This document shows, in pieces, positions 1 to 7,884 of a DNA stretch of 13,281 nt. The position numbers and the translations under genes are program-made. Position 1 is the first letter of the stretch; each line of letters begins with the position of its first letter. Location of the stretch: positions 1-13,281 of the forward strand of contig JAITWU010000364.1 of assembly GCA_031285115.1 (NCBI GenBank). The letters are read 5' to 3'. Below the pieces are notes generated by a model. That model saw only the letters and a list, made by a program, of their open reading frames with translations, searched no databases and was not told the origin of the DNA. The stretch is from Azonexus sp. Its GTDB lineage: Bacteria > Pseudomonadota > Gammaproteobacteria > Burkholderiales > Rhodocyclaceae.

Positions 1-2274
1 GTGTGCTGCGCTTACACGCAAAAACAGGTGATCCTCGCCAAGGATCATGTGCCGGAACTCGAAGCAAAAATATTCCACAACGACATCCGCGCCTACAGCA
101 AGGATTTCGAGCGTTTCTACCAGCGCGCCGAGCGGCTGCCGGGAGTCGAATTCATCCGCAGCTATGTCTCGGTCGGCGCTGAAGACCCGCTCACCAAAAA
201 TGTCACCATCTGCTACGCCACCGATCAGGGCGTCAAGGAGGACGAATTTGAACTGGTCGTTTTGTCGGTCGGCATCAACCCACCCAAGGATGCGCAGAAA
301 TTCGCCCGTATCTTCGGCGTCGAACTAAATGCCCAGGGTTTTTGCCGGACCGATCCGGCCAACCCGGTCAAAACCAGCCGCCCCGGCGTTTTCGTCAGCG
401 GCGCTTTCATGGGGCCGATGGATATTCCGGAATCGGTCTATACGGCAAGCGGCGCTGGCGCCCAGATTGCCGAACTGTTGCAGTCGCGGCGTGGCCGGTT
501 GTCGAAAAAGCGCGTCTACCCCGAAGAGCGCGACACCCGCGAAGAAGCGCCCAAGGTCGGCGTCTTCGTCTGCCGCTGCGGCGCCAATATTGGCCGTGTC
601 GTCGATGTGCCCGCTGTCGCCGAATACGCCGCCGGGCTGGAAAATGTCGTGCATGTCGAAGAAAGCCTGTTCGCCTGCGCCACCAACACCGCCCAGGCGA
701 TTGGCGAGACCATCCGCGACAAGGGCCTCAACCGCGTCGTTATCGCCGCCTGCACGCCGCGTTCGCACGAACCGCTGTTCCGCGACACGCTGCGCGAAGC
801 GGGCGTCAATCAATATTTTTTCGACATGGCCAATATCCGCGAGCACTGCTCCTGGGTGCACGCTAAGGAACCCGAGGTGGCGACCGGCAAGGCCAAGGAC
901 ATCGTGCGCATGTCGGTGGCCCGCGCCCAACTGTTGCAGCCGCTCGGCGAGTATTACCTGCCGATCAACAAGGCCGCGCTGGTGGTCGGCGGCGGCGTGG
1001 CCGGCATGACGGCGGCGCTGACCATCGCCAATCAGGGTTTCGAGACCTGGCTCGTGGAAAAAAACGCCGAACTCGGCGGCATCGCCCGGCGTTTGCATTA
1101 CACCGCCGAAGGCATGGCCGTGCAGCCTTTTCTCGCTGACCTGAGAAAAAAGGTCTACCAGCACCGCGATATTCACGTTCTGACCGAGGCCGAAATCGTT
1201 TCGGTCGATGGCTATGTCGGCAATTTCAGCACCCGCGTCAAGGCTAAATACCGCGAGCGCGTCATCGAACACGGCGTCGCCGTCATCGCCGTCGGCGCCC
1301 AGGAACTGAAGCCCGAGGAATACGGCTACGGCGAGAGCGAGCGGGTCATTACCCAACTCGAACTGGAAGAAAAAATCGGCGCGGGCGACGCCAGCTTGAA
1401 CGCCATCGACAGTGTGGTCATGATCCAGTGCGTCGGCTGCCGCCAGCCCGACCGCAACTACTGCGCCCGGGTCTGTTGCAGCGGGGCGATGAAGAATGCG
1501 CTGAAGCTGCGCGAAATGAAGCCGGACGCCGAAATTTACGTGCTTTTCCGCGACATCCGCACCTACGGCTTCAAGGAAGACCTCTACCGCGAGGCGGCCA
1601 GCCGCGATGTCCGTTTCATCCGCTATGAGCCGGAAGACAAGCCGCTGGTCGAGGCGGCGAGCGAAAGCGGGCGGGATTTCATGCGCGTGCTGGTGACCGA
1701 CCCGGTGCTCGGCAAAAAGCTGCAACTCGATGTCGACAGCGTGGTGCTCTCAACCGCGGTGATTCCGCCGGAAGGCGCGCTGACGATGGCCCGCCACTTC
1801 AAGGTGCCGCTCTCGCCCGACGGATTCTTCCAGGAAGCGCACGTCAAACTGCGCCCGGTCGATTTCGCCGCCGAAGGCGTCTATCTGTGCGGCACCGCGC
1901 AGTACCCCAAACATCTGCCGGAAACCCTCAACCAGGCTTACGCTGCGGCGGGCCGGGCGCTCACCCTGCTGACCCAGGATTCGGTGGTCGCCTCCGGCTC
2001 GGTGTGCGAGGTCGAAGAGCGCGATTGCGTCTCCTGCGGCGCCTGTATCACCTGCTGCACCTACAACGCCATCGACTTCAAGGAGACGCCGCGCGGCAAA
2101 AAGGCCGTGGTCAATCCGGTGCTGTGCAAGGGCGACGGGCTGTGCAGCGCCAAATGCCCGACCGGCGCGATTGGTTTGAAGCACTTTACCAATGACGCGG
2201 TGTTCCGCCAGATCGACGCCGCGCTCGCGCCGCGCCAGCCGCGCATCATTCCCATCATGGCGGCGAGGAACTGA
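1..2274 (+). CDS. HdrA-like FAD/iron-sulfur electron-transfer subunit (BamE-like), 5' partial
   Basis: The gene is open from base 1 and starts upstream: the first residues (VCCAYTQ) are the end of the Cys-rich motif that sits mid-way in an HdrA flavin module. Visible order: the C-terminal half of a first FAD module (about 1-165); an HdrA N-terminal [4Fe-4S] domain with C191/C193, C226, C251 and C283; a complete second FAD module with GGGVAG at 330-335 and CVGC at 477-480; and a C-terminal two-cluster ferredoxin domain (C676, C679, C682, C686; then C709, D712, C715, C719). HdrA proteins relay electrons and in some complexes bifurcate them at FAD; a double-module HdrA is typical of BamE in class II benzoyl-CoA reductases. 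D712 replaces the usual second cysteine of the last cluster. The stop lies 2 bases before the next start, so the two genes are likely translationally coupled. The HdrA family is certain; the BamE role is inferred from gene order. Confidence 0.93.
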   Translation: MCCAYTQKQVILAKDHVPELEAKIFHNDIRAYSKDFERFYQRAERLPGVEFIRSYVSVGAEDPLTKNVTICYATDQGVKEDEFELVVLSVGINPPKDAQKFARIFGVELNAQGFCRTDPANPVKTSRPGVFVSGAFMGPMDIPESVYTASGAGAQIAELLQSRRGRLSKKRVYPEERDTREEAPKVGVFVCRCGANIGRVVDVPAVAEYAAGLENVVHVEESLFACATNTAQAIGETIRDKGLNRVVIAACTPRSHEPLFRDTLREAGVNQYFFDMANIREHCSWVHAKEPEVATGKAKDIVRMSVARAQLLQPLGEYYLPINKAALVVGGGVAGMTAALTIANQGFETWLVEKNAELGGIARRLHYTAEGMAVQPFLADLRKKVYQHRDIHVLTEAEIVSVDGYVGNFSTRVKAKYRERVIEHGVAVIAVGAQELKPEEYGYGESERVITQLELEEKIGAGDASLNAIDSVVMIQCVGCRQPDRNYCARVCCSGAMKNALKLREMKPDAEIYVLFRDIRTYGFKEDLYREAASRDVRFIRYEPEDKPLVEAASESGRDFMRVLVTDPVLGKKLQLDVDSVVLSTAVIPPEGALTMARHFKVPLSPDGFFQEAHVKLRPVDFAAEGVYLCGTAQYPKHLPETLNQAYAAAGRALTLLTQDSVVASGSVCEVEERDCVSCGACITCCTYNAIDFKETPRGKKAVVNPVLCKGDGLCSAKCPTGAIGLKHFTNDAVFRQIDAALAPRQPRIIPIMAARN

Positions 2275-2276
2275 AC

Positions 2277-3056
2277 ATGGCTGCGAGCGATTTCAAACCC
2301 GTCGTCATCGGTTTTCTCTGCAACTGGTGCTGTTATGCCGGGGCTGATCTGGCGGGTGTTTCCCGCTTTCAGTACCCCTCGCATCTGCGCGTCATCCGCC
2401 AGATGTGCTCGGGCCGGGTCGATATCGAATTCGTCATGCGCTCCTTCCTGCAAGGCGCCGATGGCGTCTTCGTCGGCGGCTGCCATCTCGGCGATTGCCA
2501 CTACAACCCGGAAGGCAATTACGACGCCCTCGGCAACGCCCTGATCGGCAAGCGCATCCTGGAGCACATCGGCATCCGCCCGGAGCGGCTGCGCATCGAA
2601 TGGGTTTCGGCGGGCGAAGGAACGCGCTTTGCCGAAACGCAAAATGAAATCCACGCCACCATGATGGCCCTCGGGCCGCTTGGCGAAGCCGAAGGCCAGC
2701 CGGTCGCAGCCCTGCGTGAAGCCGTGCAGGCGGTGATCAATATGGTGCCTTACCTCAAGCTGGTCGAACGCGAGCGTTTTCGCCTGCCGCATCGCAGCGA
2801 GGAGAACTACCACAAGCTGCACGCCGACCCGGAATTCAACGCCATTTTCACAAGCATGGTGCTCGACAAGATTACCCAGAGCCGCATCATGGGCCGTCTG
2901 CGCGCCGAGGAAAGCCTGCAGGCGGAAGATCTCGCCACCGGCTTGCAACTGACCCCGGCGGAGGTCATGCGCCATTTCGACATTCTCGCCGAGCGCGGCA
3001 TGTTGCGCCTCGACGGGCGTCTCGCCCGGCATCTGCCGATTGCCACGGCCGCCTGA
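2277..3056 (+). CDS. MvhD-like hydrogenase delta / iron-sulfur linker subunit (BamF-like)
   Basis: 259 residues. The N-terminal 140 or so are an MvhD/FrhD-type [2Fe-2S] domain with the family motif C15-N-W-C18-C19-Y-x-G-A-D, then C44 and C69-x4-C74. MvhD proteins connect an electron-input module to HdrA; here the gene sits between HdrA-like and NuoE-like genes, as bamF does. The protein is longer than stand-alone MvhD: residues of about 205-255 read like a winged-helix fold (an LTPAEVMRHFDILAERGML segment), probably structural rather than DNA-binding. All candidate selenocysteine positions are cysteine and there is no in-frame TGA. A GAGGA ribosome site lies 7 bases before the ATG, inside the end of the upstream gene. 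The domain call is firm; the BamF assignment rests on context. Confidence 0.9.
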   Translation: MAASDFKPVVIGFLCNWCCYAGADLAGVSRFQYPSHLRVIRQMCSGRVDIEFVMRSFLQGADGVFVGGCHLGDCHYNPEGNYDALGNALIGKRILEHIGIRPERLRIEWVSAGEGTRFAETQNEIHATMMALGPLGEAEGQPVAALREAVQAVINMVPYLKLVERERFRLPHRSEENYHKLHADPEFNAIFTSMVLDKITQSRIMGRLRAEESLQAEDLATGLQLTPAEVMRHFDILAERGMLRLDGRLARHLPIATAA

Positions 3057-3079
3057 AGACAGAGGAGCCTCTACGCATC

Positions 3080-3532
3080 ATGTGCGAACAAGCCGTCGCC
3101 GCCATTATCGAAAACCACCGGGGCCAGCCGGAGGCGCTCATTCACGTCCTCACCGCCATCCAGCACGAACTGCGCTGGCTGCCGCGCGAGGTGCTGGCGA
3201 GGGTGGCCGAGGCACTCGGCGTGCCGCTCAGTCAGGCGCTCCAGATCGCGAGTTTCTACAAGGTCTTCAGCCTGACGCCGAAAGGCCGCCATGAAGTGCA
3301 TGTGTGCACCGGCATGACCTGCCACCTGTGCGGTGGCGACAGGCTGCTCGCCAAAGTCGAGGAAGCCACCGGCCTCAAACCCGGCGAAACCGACGCCGCC
3401 GGACGCTTCACGCTGGAGCGCGGCAGTTGCCTCGGTAGTTGCAGCATCGGCCCGGAATTGATCGTCGACGGCAGGCACCACGGGCGGATGACGCCGGAGC
3501 AGGTCGAGGTCGTGCTCGCCCAGTACCCCTAG
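3080..3532 (+). CDS. NuoE-like [2Fe-2S] thioredoxin-fold subunit (BamG-like)
   Basis: 150 residues, the normal size for the NuoE/HoxE/HydC family. A helical N-terminal part (about 1-65, with HELRWLPREVLARVAEALGV) precedes a thioredoxin-like domain whose four cluster ligands are visible: C76-TGMT-C81 and C117-LGS-C121. NuoE-type subunits carry one low-potential [2Fe-2S] cluster beside the flavin subunit, which is the next gene. A GGAG ribosome site (3064-3067) lies about 12 bases before the ATG, a slightly long spacing. The gene is 23 bases after the MvhD-like gene and 19 bases before the NuoF-like start. Because HdrA, MvhD and a BamB-like enzyme are the neighbours rather than membrane Nuo subunits, it most likely serves the BamG position of a class II reductase complex and not complex I. 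Confidence 0.91.
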   Translation: MCEQAVAAIIENHRGQPEALIHVLTAIQHELRWLPREVLARVAEALGVPLSQALQIASFYKVFSLTPKGRHEVHVCTGMTCHLCGGDRLLAKVEEATGLKPGETDAAGRFTLERGSCLGSCSIGPELIVDGRHHGRMTPEQVEVVLAQYP

Positions 3533-3551
3533 ATTGTCGAGGACGAAGCCC

Positions 3552-5210
3552 ATGCCCAAATTCAACACCGCCGCCGAACTCGAACAGTATTGCGCCCACC
3601 TTCTGGCGGCGCGCGATCCGGCCCGGCCCTGTATTGCCGTTTGCGCGGGCGCAGCCTGTGATGGCCTCGATTCGGCGGCGGTCGCCCAGGCGTTTACCGA
3701 CGAAATCGCCCGCCAGAATCTGGCTGGCCGGCTCGATCTGCGCGTCACCGGCTGCCACGGTTTTTGCGAAAAAGGCCCGAACGTCATCGCCGGGCCGCAG
3801 GATATTTGCTACTTCGAGGTCACCCCCGGCGATGTCCCGGAAATCATCCGCGCCACGCTCGCGGGCGAGGTTTATGAAGCAAAGATTTACCGCGACCCGG
3901 AGACCCGCGAAAAAATCGCGCCGATGAGCGAAATCCCCTACTACAAGCATCAGGTGCGCCTTCTCATCGGCGACAACCCGCGCCTCGACCCCCTGAAAAT
4001 CGACGACTATCTCGCCGTCGGCGGCTACGCCGCGCTAGTCAAAGCCCTGACCACGATGACGCCGGACGACGTGCTCGCCGAAGTCAAACGCGCCGATTTG
4101 CGCGGTCGCGGCGGCGGCGGTTTTCCCGCCGGGGCAAAATGGGAGACGACCAAAAACGCCCCGGAAAAAACCAAATACGTCATTGCCAACGGCCATGAAG
4201 GCGAATCTGCCGCCTTCATGGATCGGGCGATGCTGACCGGCAACCCGCACAAGGTGATCGAAGGGCTGATCATCGGCGCCTACGCCATCGGCGCGCATCA
4301 AGGATTCATTTACACGCGCCACGACGCGCCGCGCCTCGTCGAACACGTCAAGGCGGCGCTGGCGCAGGCTGAAGCCTATGGTTTTCTCGGCGAGAACATC
4401 CTTGGCAGCGGCTTCGATTTCAAGGTTGAACTGCATTTCGATGTCGGCATTTTCGTCTCCGGCGAATCCTCGGCGCTGATGCGCTCGATCGAGGGCAACG
4501 CCCCCGAGCCGCGCCCGAAATACATCCGCACCTCGGTTTCCGGCATCTGGGACAAACCCTCGAATCTCAACAATGTCGAAACCTGGGCCAACGTGCCGCA
4601 GATCATCGCTCGCGGCGCTGAGTGGTTCGCTGGCATCGGCAGTGAAAAGAGCAAGGGCACCAAGCTCGTTTCGCTCTCCGGCCACATCGTCAATAGCGGC
4701 ATTGTCGAAGTGCCGATGGGGACGACGCTGCGCACGCTCATTTTCGCTATCGGCGGCGGCGTGCGTGACGGCAAGGCGTTGAAGGCCGTGCATTTCGGCG
4801 GCGCCATGGGCGGCTCGCTACCGGTCGAGTACATCGACGCCCGGCTCGATTTCGATGAAATGTCAGCGCTCGGCGCACCCATTGGCGCCGGTGGTCTGCT
4901 GGTGATGAACGAAGACACCGATATGGTCGATATTGCCCGTTACCTGATGGATTTTCTCGTCAGGGAATCCTGCGGCAAATGCGTGCCCTGCCGCGAAGGC
5001 ATGTTCCAGATGCTGAAAATCCTCACCGGCATCGCTGAAGGCCGGGGCCGTAAATTCGATCTCGAACGCCTCGCTGAACTGGCCGAAGTCACCAGCCTTG
5101 GCAGCCTGTGCGCCCTGGGCAAGACTTCCGCCGCGCCGGTCAAGAGCATGTTGCAGTATTTCCGCGACGAATACACGGCGCGCATCGACGCCGGGAGCCA
5201 GACGCCATGA
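3552..5210 (+). CDS. NuoF-like flavoprotein with N-terminal [2Fe-2S] domain (BamH-like)
   Basis: 552 residues from the ATG at 3552, chosen because GAGGA (3539-3543) lies 8 bases before it; a TTG at 3534 would add six residues but lacks a ribosome site. Residues 1 to about 130 are an extra thioredoxin-like [2Fe-2S] domain (C31-x4-C36, C68-x3-C72), as in HydB/HndC-type NuoF proteins. The flavin domain has the FMN loop RGRGGGGFPAG (184-194), and the C-terminal [4Fe-4S] site is C474-GK-C477-VP-C480 plus C520. Two loops differ from ordinary NuoF: N213-GHEGES replaces NADEGEP (His for the conserved Asp), and G304-ESSAL replaces GEETAL (Ser306 for the second Glu). These loops hold FMN and NAD(H) in NuoF, so its donor may differ. 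No C-terminal 2x[4Fe-4S] ferredoxin is present. It overlaps the next gene by 4 bases (ATGA). Confidence 0.93.
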   Translation: MPKFNTAAELEQYCAHLLAARDPARPCIAVCAGAACDGLDSAAVAQAFTDEIARQNLAGRLDLRVTGCHGFCEKGPNVIAGPQDICYFEVTPGDVPEIIRATLAGEVYEAKIYRDPETREKIAPMSEIPYYKHQVRLLIGDNPRLDPLKIDDYLAVGGYAALVKALTTMTPDDVLAEVKRADLRGRGGGGFPAGAKWETTKNAPEKTKYVIANGHEGESAAFMDRAMLTGNPHKVIEGLIIGAYAIGAHQGFIYTRHDAPRLVEHVKAALAQAEAYGFLGENILGSGFDFKVELHFDVGIFVSGESSALMRSIEGNAPEPRPKYIRTSVSGIWDKPSNLNNVETWANVPQIIARGAEWFAGIGSEKSKGTKLVSLSGHIVNSGIVEVPMGTTLRTLIFAIGGGVRDGKALKAVHFGGAMGGSLPVEYIDARLDFDEMSALGAPIGAGGLLVMNEDTDMVDIARYLMDFLVRESCGKCVPCREGMFQMLKILTGIAEGRGRKFDLERLAELAEVTSLGSLCALGKTSAAPVKSMLQYFRDEYTARIDAGSQTP

Positions 5211-5821
5211 GCCAGGTGACGCTGAAAATCAATGACCGCGAAGTCGTCGCCGCAACCGGCATGAGCGTGCTGCAAGCGGCGCGGCAGGCGGACATCTTCA
5301 TCCCCACCCTGTGCCACCACGACCGGCTCGAAGCCTATGGCGGCTGCCGTCTGTGCATCGTCGAGGTCGAGTCGCGCGGCAGGATCAACCATGTCGTTTC
5401 CTGCACCTACCCGGTCGAACAGGGCCTCACGGTGCGCACCCGAACGGAAACCGTCGACCGCATCCGCCGCGTGCTGGTCGAAGAACTCATGGCGCACGCG
5501 CCCGATTCGCCGGAACTCAAAACGCTCGCCGAAGAATACGGCGCTGACCGCAACCGCTTTGGCAAGGAGCCGATCTTCTGCGTCATGTGCGGCCTCTGTG
5601 TGCGCTACTGCGCCGAGATCAAGGGCGAGCACGCGGTCGGCTTCATCGAAAACGGGCCACGGCGCGAAATCAGCTTCGTCCCCGAGCGGGCCGCCAAGGT
5701 CTGCTGGGATTGCCAGGAGTGTTTTACCGTGTGTCCGACTTCCTACGCCCAAGCCGCCTATCTGCTGGCCAGGGGCCTCGCCTTCCCGGACGCGCCGGGC
5801 GGCGCAGGGCCAGCAAAGTGA
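5207..5821 (+). CDS. NuoG/HoxU-like iron-sulfur subunit, short form (BamI-like)
   Basis: 204 residues from the ATG of an ATGA overlap with the NuoF-like stop. Residues 1-80 or so are a plant-type [2Fe-2S] domain (C36, C47, C50, C66). The C-terminal part carries two ferredoxin-type [4Fe-4S] motifs: C125, C128, C131, C135 and C166, C169, C172, C176-P. The region between, where complex I NuoG has its His-Cys3 cluster, reads HAPDSPELK: the His and general layout remain but the cysteines are gone, so that cluster is absent. There is no molybdopterin domain. Such short proteins wire clusters between a NuoF-like flavin and a partner enzyme, here matching BamI in the order E-F-G-H-I. A 40-base gap with a strong ribosome site leads to the BamB-like gene. 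Confidence 0.89.
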   Translation: MSQVTLKINDREVVAATGMSVLQAARQADIFIPTLCHHDRLEAYGGCRLCIVEVESRGRINHVVSCTYPVEQGLTVRTRTETVDRIRRVLVEELMAHAPDSPELKTLAEEYGADRNRFGKEPIFCVMCGLCVRYCAEIKGEHAVGFIENGPRREISFVPERAAKVCWDCQECFTVCPTSYAQAAYLLARGLAFPDAPGGAGPAK

Positions 5822-5861
5822 CCATCGGCATCAATCAAGACGAGTATGAAAAGGAGACATC

Positions 5862-7775
5862 ATGAGATATGCCGAAGCCGGATATAACCTCGAAATCGAC
5901 CTGAGCACGGGCAGTATCGAGCGCGAAGCGAGCGACCCGGCGTGGACGAAAGATTATCTCGGCGGCCAGGGCACGGCGGCGCGGATTTTGTGGGAGCGCG
6001 TACCGCCGGAAGTGGATGCCTTGTCGCCGGACAATCTGCTCATTTTCAGCACCGGCCTCCTGGTCGGCACCCCGGTGATCGGCGCCAACCGCACCATGGT
6101 CGATACCATCTCGCCGCAGACGGGCCTTTATTCGCACTCCATTTTCGGCGGCTTTTTCGGCCCCGAACTGAAGTGCGCGGGCTACGACAAAATCGTCATC
6201 CGCGGCAAGGCGGACAAACTGGTCTACCTCTACATCAACAACGACCAGGTCGAAATCCGCGACGCTTCCCACCTCGCGGGCAAGGGCGCGACGGAAACCG
6301 CCGACATCCTGCAAGCCGAACTGGGCGACACGCAGATCCAGGTTGCGGCCATTGGTTTGGCTGGCGAGCACCGCTGTTACATGGCCTCCATCGAGCACGC
6401 CAATTCCAGCGCCTCGCGCGGCGTCGGCGTCATCATGGGCGACAAGCGCCTGAAAGCGATTGCCGTGCGCGGGGCCAAGGATATTTATACAGCCAAGCCG
6501 GAAGCCCTGTTCAGCATCTGCAATCACATGATCCGCGCCATCCACGACAACCCGCACTGCGGCGACAGCATGGCGCATGGCGAGGGCGACCAGTTCCACG
6601 TCGACAACTTTGCCTGGGGCAACGCCCGCGCCCGCCGTCGCGATTTCTGGACGAAAGAAGTCGAAGACCACTGGAACGCCGTCGAAGACCGGCTGCGCGT
6701 GCGCTGGACGGGCTGCTACAACTGCCCCAAAGACTGCCATCAGGCGATCCAGACGCCGGGCCGCCGCCCCTATTTCCAGAAGTGTTACAGCAAGCTCACC
6801 TACGCCATGGCCGCCTACGAGGGGCTGGAATTCGACTACGACATCATCGCCATCACCCAGGAATACGGCATGGACGCCTACGCCACGCCGCAGGTCATGG
6901 CTTTTGCCGTCGAGCTATATGAAGCGGGCATTCTCACCGATGCCGACATGCCCGGTTTTCCCAAGACCGGGGCCGAGCGCTTTTACTGGCTGGTCGAAAA
7001 AATCGCCCGCCGCGAGGGCATTGGCGACATTCTCGCCGATGGCGTCTATCACGCCGCACGTCGCATCGGCAAAGGGGCGGAAGCCTACGATCACAACACC
7101 ATGAAGAAATTCGAGCAGGTGCCGATCAAGCTCTCGATGCTCAATCACCCGTATTTCCTGATGTACGCGACCAGCGAAAAAATGGCCATCAACCAGACCG
7201 AAGGCTCCTTCCCGCAAGCGCCGATCGCCGACAAGGCCGAGCGCGAAGCCTTCGTCGCCGGTTGGGAAGCGGCGCCCGAACGCTTCAAGAAATGGCTGCT
7301 CGAATGGGAGCCGCGCACCCATATGCCGCTCGAAGCGTCGATCAATGTCGCCGACTGGAACGAAACCATGCACTACGTCGATGACGCGCTCGGCATTTGC
7401 GCTTTCCTCGCTTCCTTCCGCGGCCAGTTCGGCGGGCGGCCGCCATATCACATCTACAACCTGCCGGAATTCATCAAACTCGCCGCCGGGATTGAACTCG
7501 ACGCCGACGCCCTGTGGCAGACGGCGGCGCGCAACCGCAATCTGATTCGCGCCATCAACGTGCGGCGCGGTATGCGCCGCGTCGACGAAGCCCCGCCCGC
7601 CGATCACTGGAAACACCGCGACCCGGAAATGGAGGAGAAGCTGCTCGACGCCTATTACGACCTCAAGGGCTGGAACCGGGACGCCGTGCCGACGGCGGCA
7701 ACGCTCGACCAACTCGGCCTGTCCTTCGTCAGGGATGATTTCATCGCCCGTGGCATTTTGCCCGCCACGGCTTGA
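5862..7775 (+). CDS. bamB: AOR-family tungsten enzyme, BamB-like (class II benzoyl-CoA reductase catalytic subunit)
   Basis: 637 residues, start supported by AAGGAGA 5 bases before the ATG. The AOR-family [4Fe-4S] ligands are C285-YN-C288-PKD-C292 and C513 in DDALGIC. From my memory of Geobacter BamB the likeness runs end to end: the MRYAE-GYNLE start, YLYINND, NWGNAR-like NAWGNAR region, LTY-MAAY, KLSMLN, INVRRGMRRVDE and the FI-RGIL end. C308 (QKCYSKLTY) aligns with the cysteine that ligates tungsten in BamB, and H246 (QFHVDNF) with its proposed proton-donor histidine. In BamB this subunit holds W-bis-metallopterin and reduces the aromatic ring of benzoyl-CoA without ATP. Two other BamB pocket residues (Glu251, His255) appear changed, so the substrate could be another aryl-CoA. 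Being last in the operon with no BamC beside it is unusual. AOR family certain; BamB subgroup likely; substrate inferred. Confidence 0.86.
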   Translation: MRYAEAGYNLEIDLSTGSIEREASDPAWTKDYLGGQGTAARILWERVPPEVDALSPDNLLIFSTGLLVGTPVIGANRTMVDTISPQTGLYSHSIFGGFFGPELKCAGYDKIVIRGKADKLVYLYINNDQVEIRDASHLAGKGATETADILQAELGDTQIQVAAIGLAGEHRCYMASIEHANSSASRGVGVIMGDKRLKAIAVRGAKDIYTAKPEALFSICNHMIRAIHDNPHCGDSMAHGEGDQFHVDNFAWGNARARRRDFWTKEVEDHWNAVEDRLRVRWTGCYNCPKDCHQAIQTPGRRPYFQKCYSKLTYAMAAYEGLEFDYDIIAITQEYGMDAYATPQVMAFAVELYEAGILTDADMPGFPKTGAERFYWLVEKIARREGIGDILADGVYHAARRIGKGAEAYDHNTMKKFEQVPIKLSMLNHPYFLMYATSEKMAINQTEGSFPQAPIADKAEREAFVAGWEAAPERFKKWLLEWEPRTHMPLEASINVADWNETMHYVDDALGICAFLASFRGQFGGRPPYHIYNLPEFIKLAAGIELDADALWQTAARNRNLIRAINVRRGMRRVDEAPPADHWKHRDPEMEEKLLDAYYDLKGWNRDAVPTAATLDQLGLSFVRDDFIARGILPATA

Positions 7776-7804
7776 GTCAGGGCCGCGTCATGTCCGGGGA
7801 AAAA

Positions 7805-7884
7805 ATGACCACCCAAATGACCACCAAACAGCGTCTGCTCTGGCAGGGCAAGCTCACGCTCGCCGTGCTGGCCGCGATGCGTTG
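7805..7884 (+). pseudogene. Truncated 5' end of an unidentified gene
   Basis: An ATG at 7805, preceded by CGGGGAAAAA as a possible ribosome site, opens MTTKQRLLWQGKLTLAVLAAM, a basic then hydrophobic start that could be a signal or membrane segment (an in-frame ATG at 7790 is an alternative). The reading frame loses any protein-like character where the transposase remnant begins near 7885, though it stays nominally open to 8041. I read it as the stump of the gene that followed bamB, cut by an insertion. I do not recognise the family; it may equally be non-coding. Confidence 0.3.

Noticed and set aside
325..1725. Long open frame on the minus strand (466 codons) inside the HdrA-like gene
   Set aside because: It is antisense to a gene with clear cofactor motifs; the protein is His/Ala/Val-rich and low in sense, as expected from the complement of GC-rich coding DNA.
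2061..3032. Minus-strand open frame of 323 codons
   Set aside because: It spans the junction of two real plus-strand genes antisense and shows no domain or ribosome site.
3534..3551. TTG start at 3534 for the NuoF-like gene
   Set aside because: The ATG at 3552 has a GAGGA site at ideal spacing formed by this very stretch, and the extra residues match nothing in the family.
3080..5821. A respiratory complex I (nuo) operon
   Set aside because: Only E/F/G-like soluble subunits are present, in short or altered forms, flanked by HdrA, MvhD and an AOR-family enzyme with no membrane subunits.
2277..7775. Selenocysteine (in-frame TGA) in the MvhD-like or BamB-like gene
   Set aside because: All frames read through without internal TGA; the cysteines are encoded as TGC or TGT.
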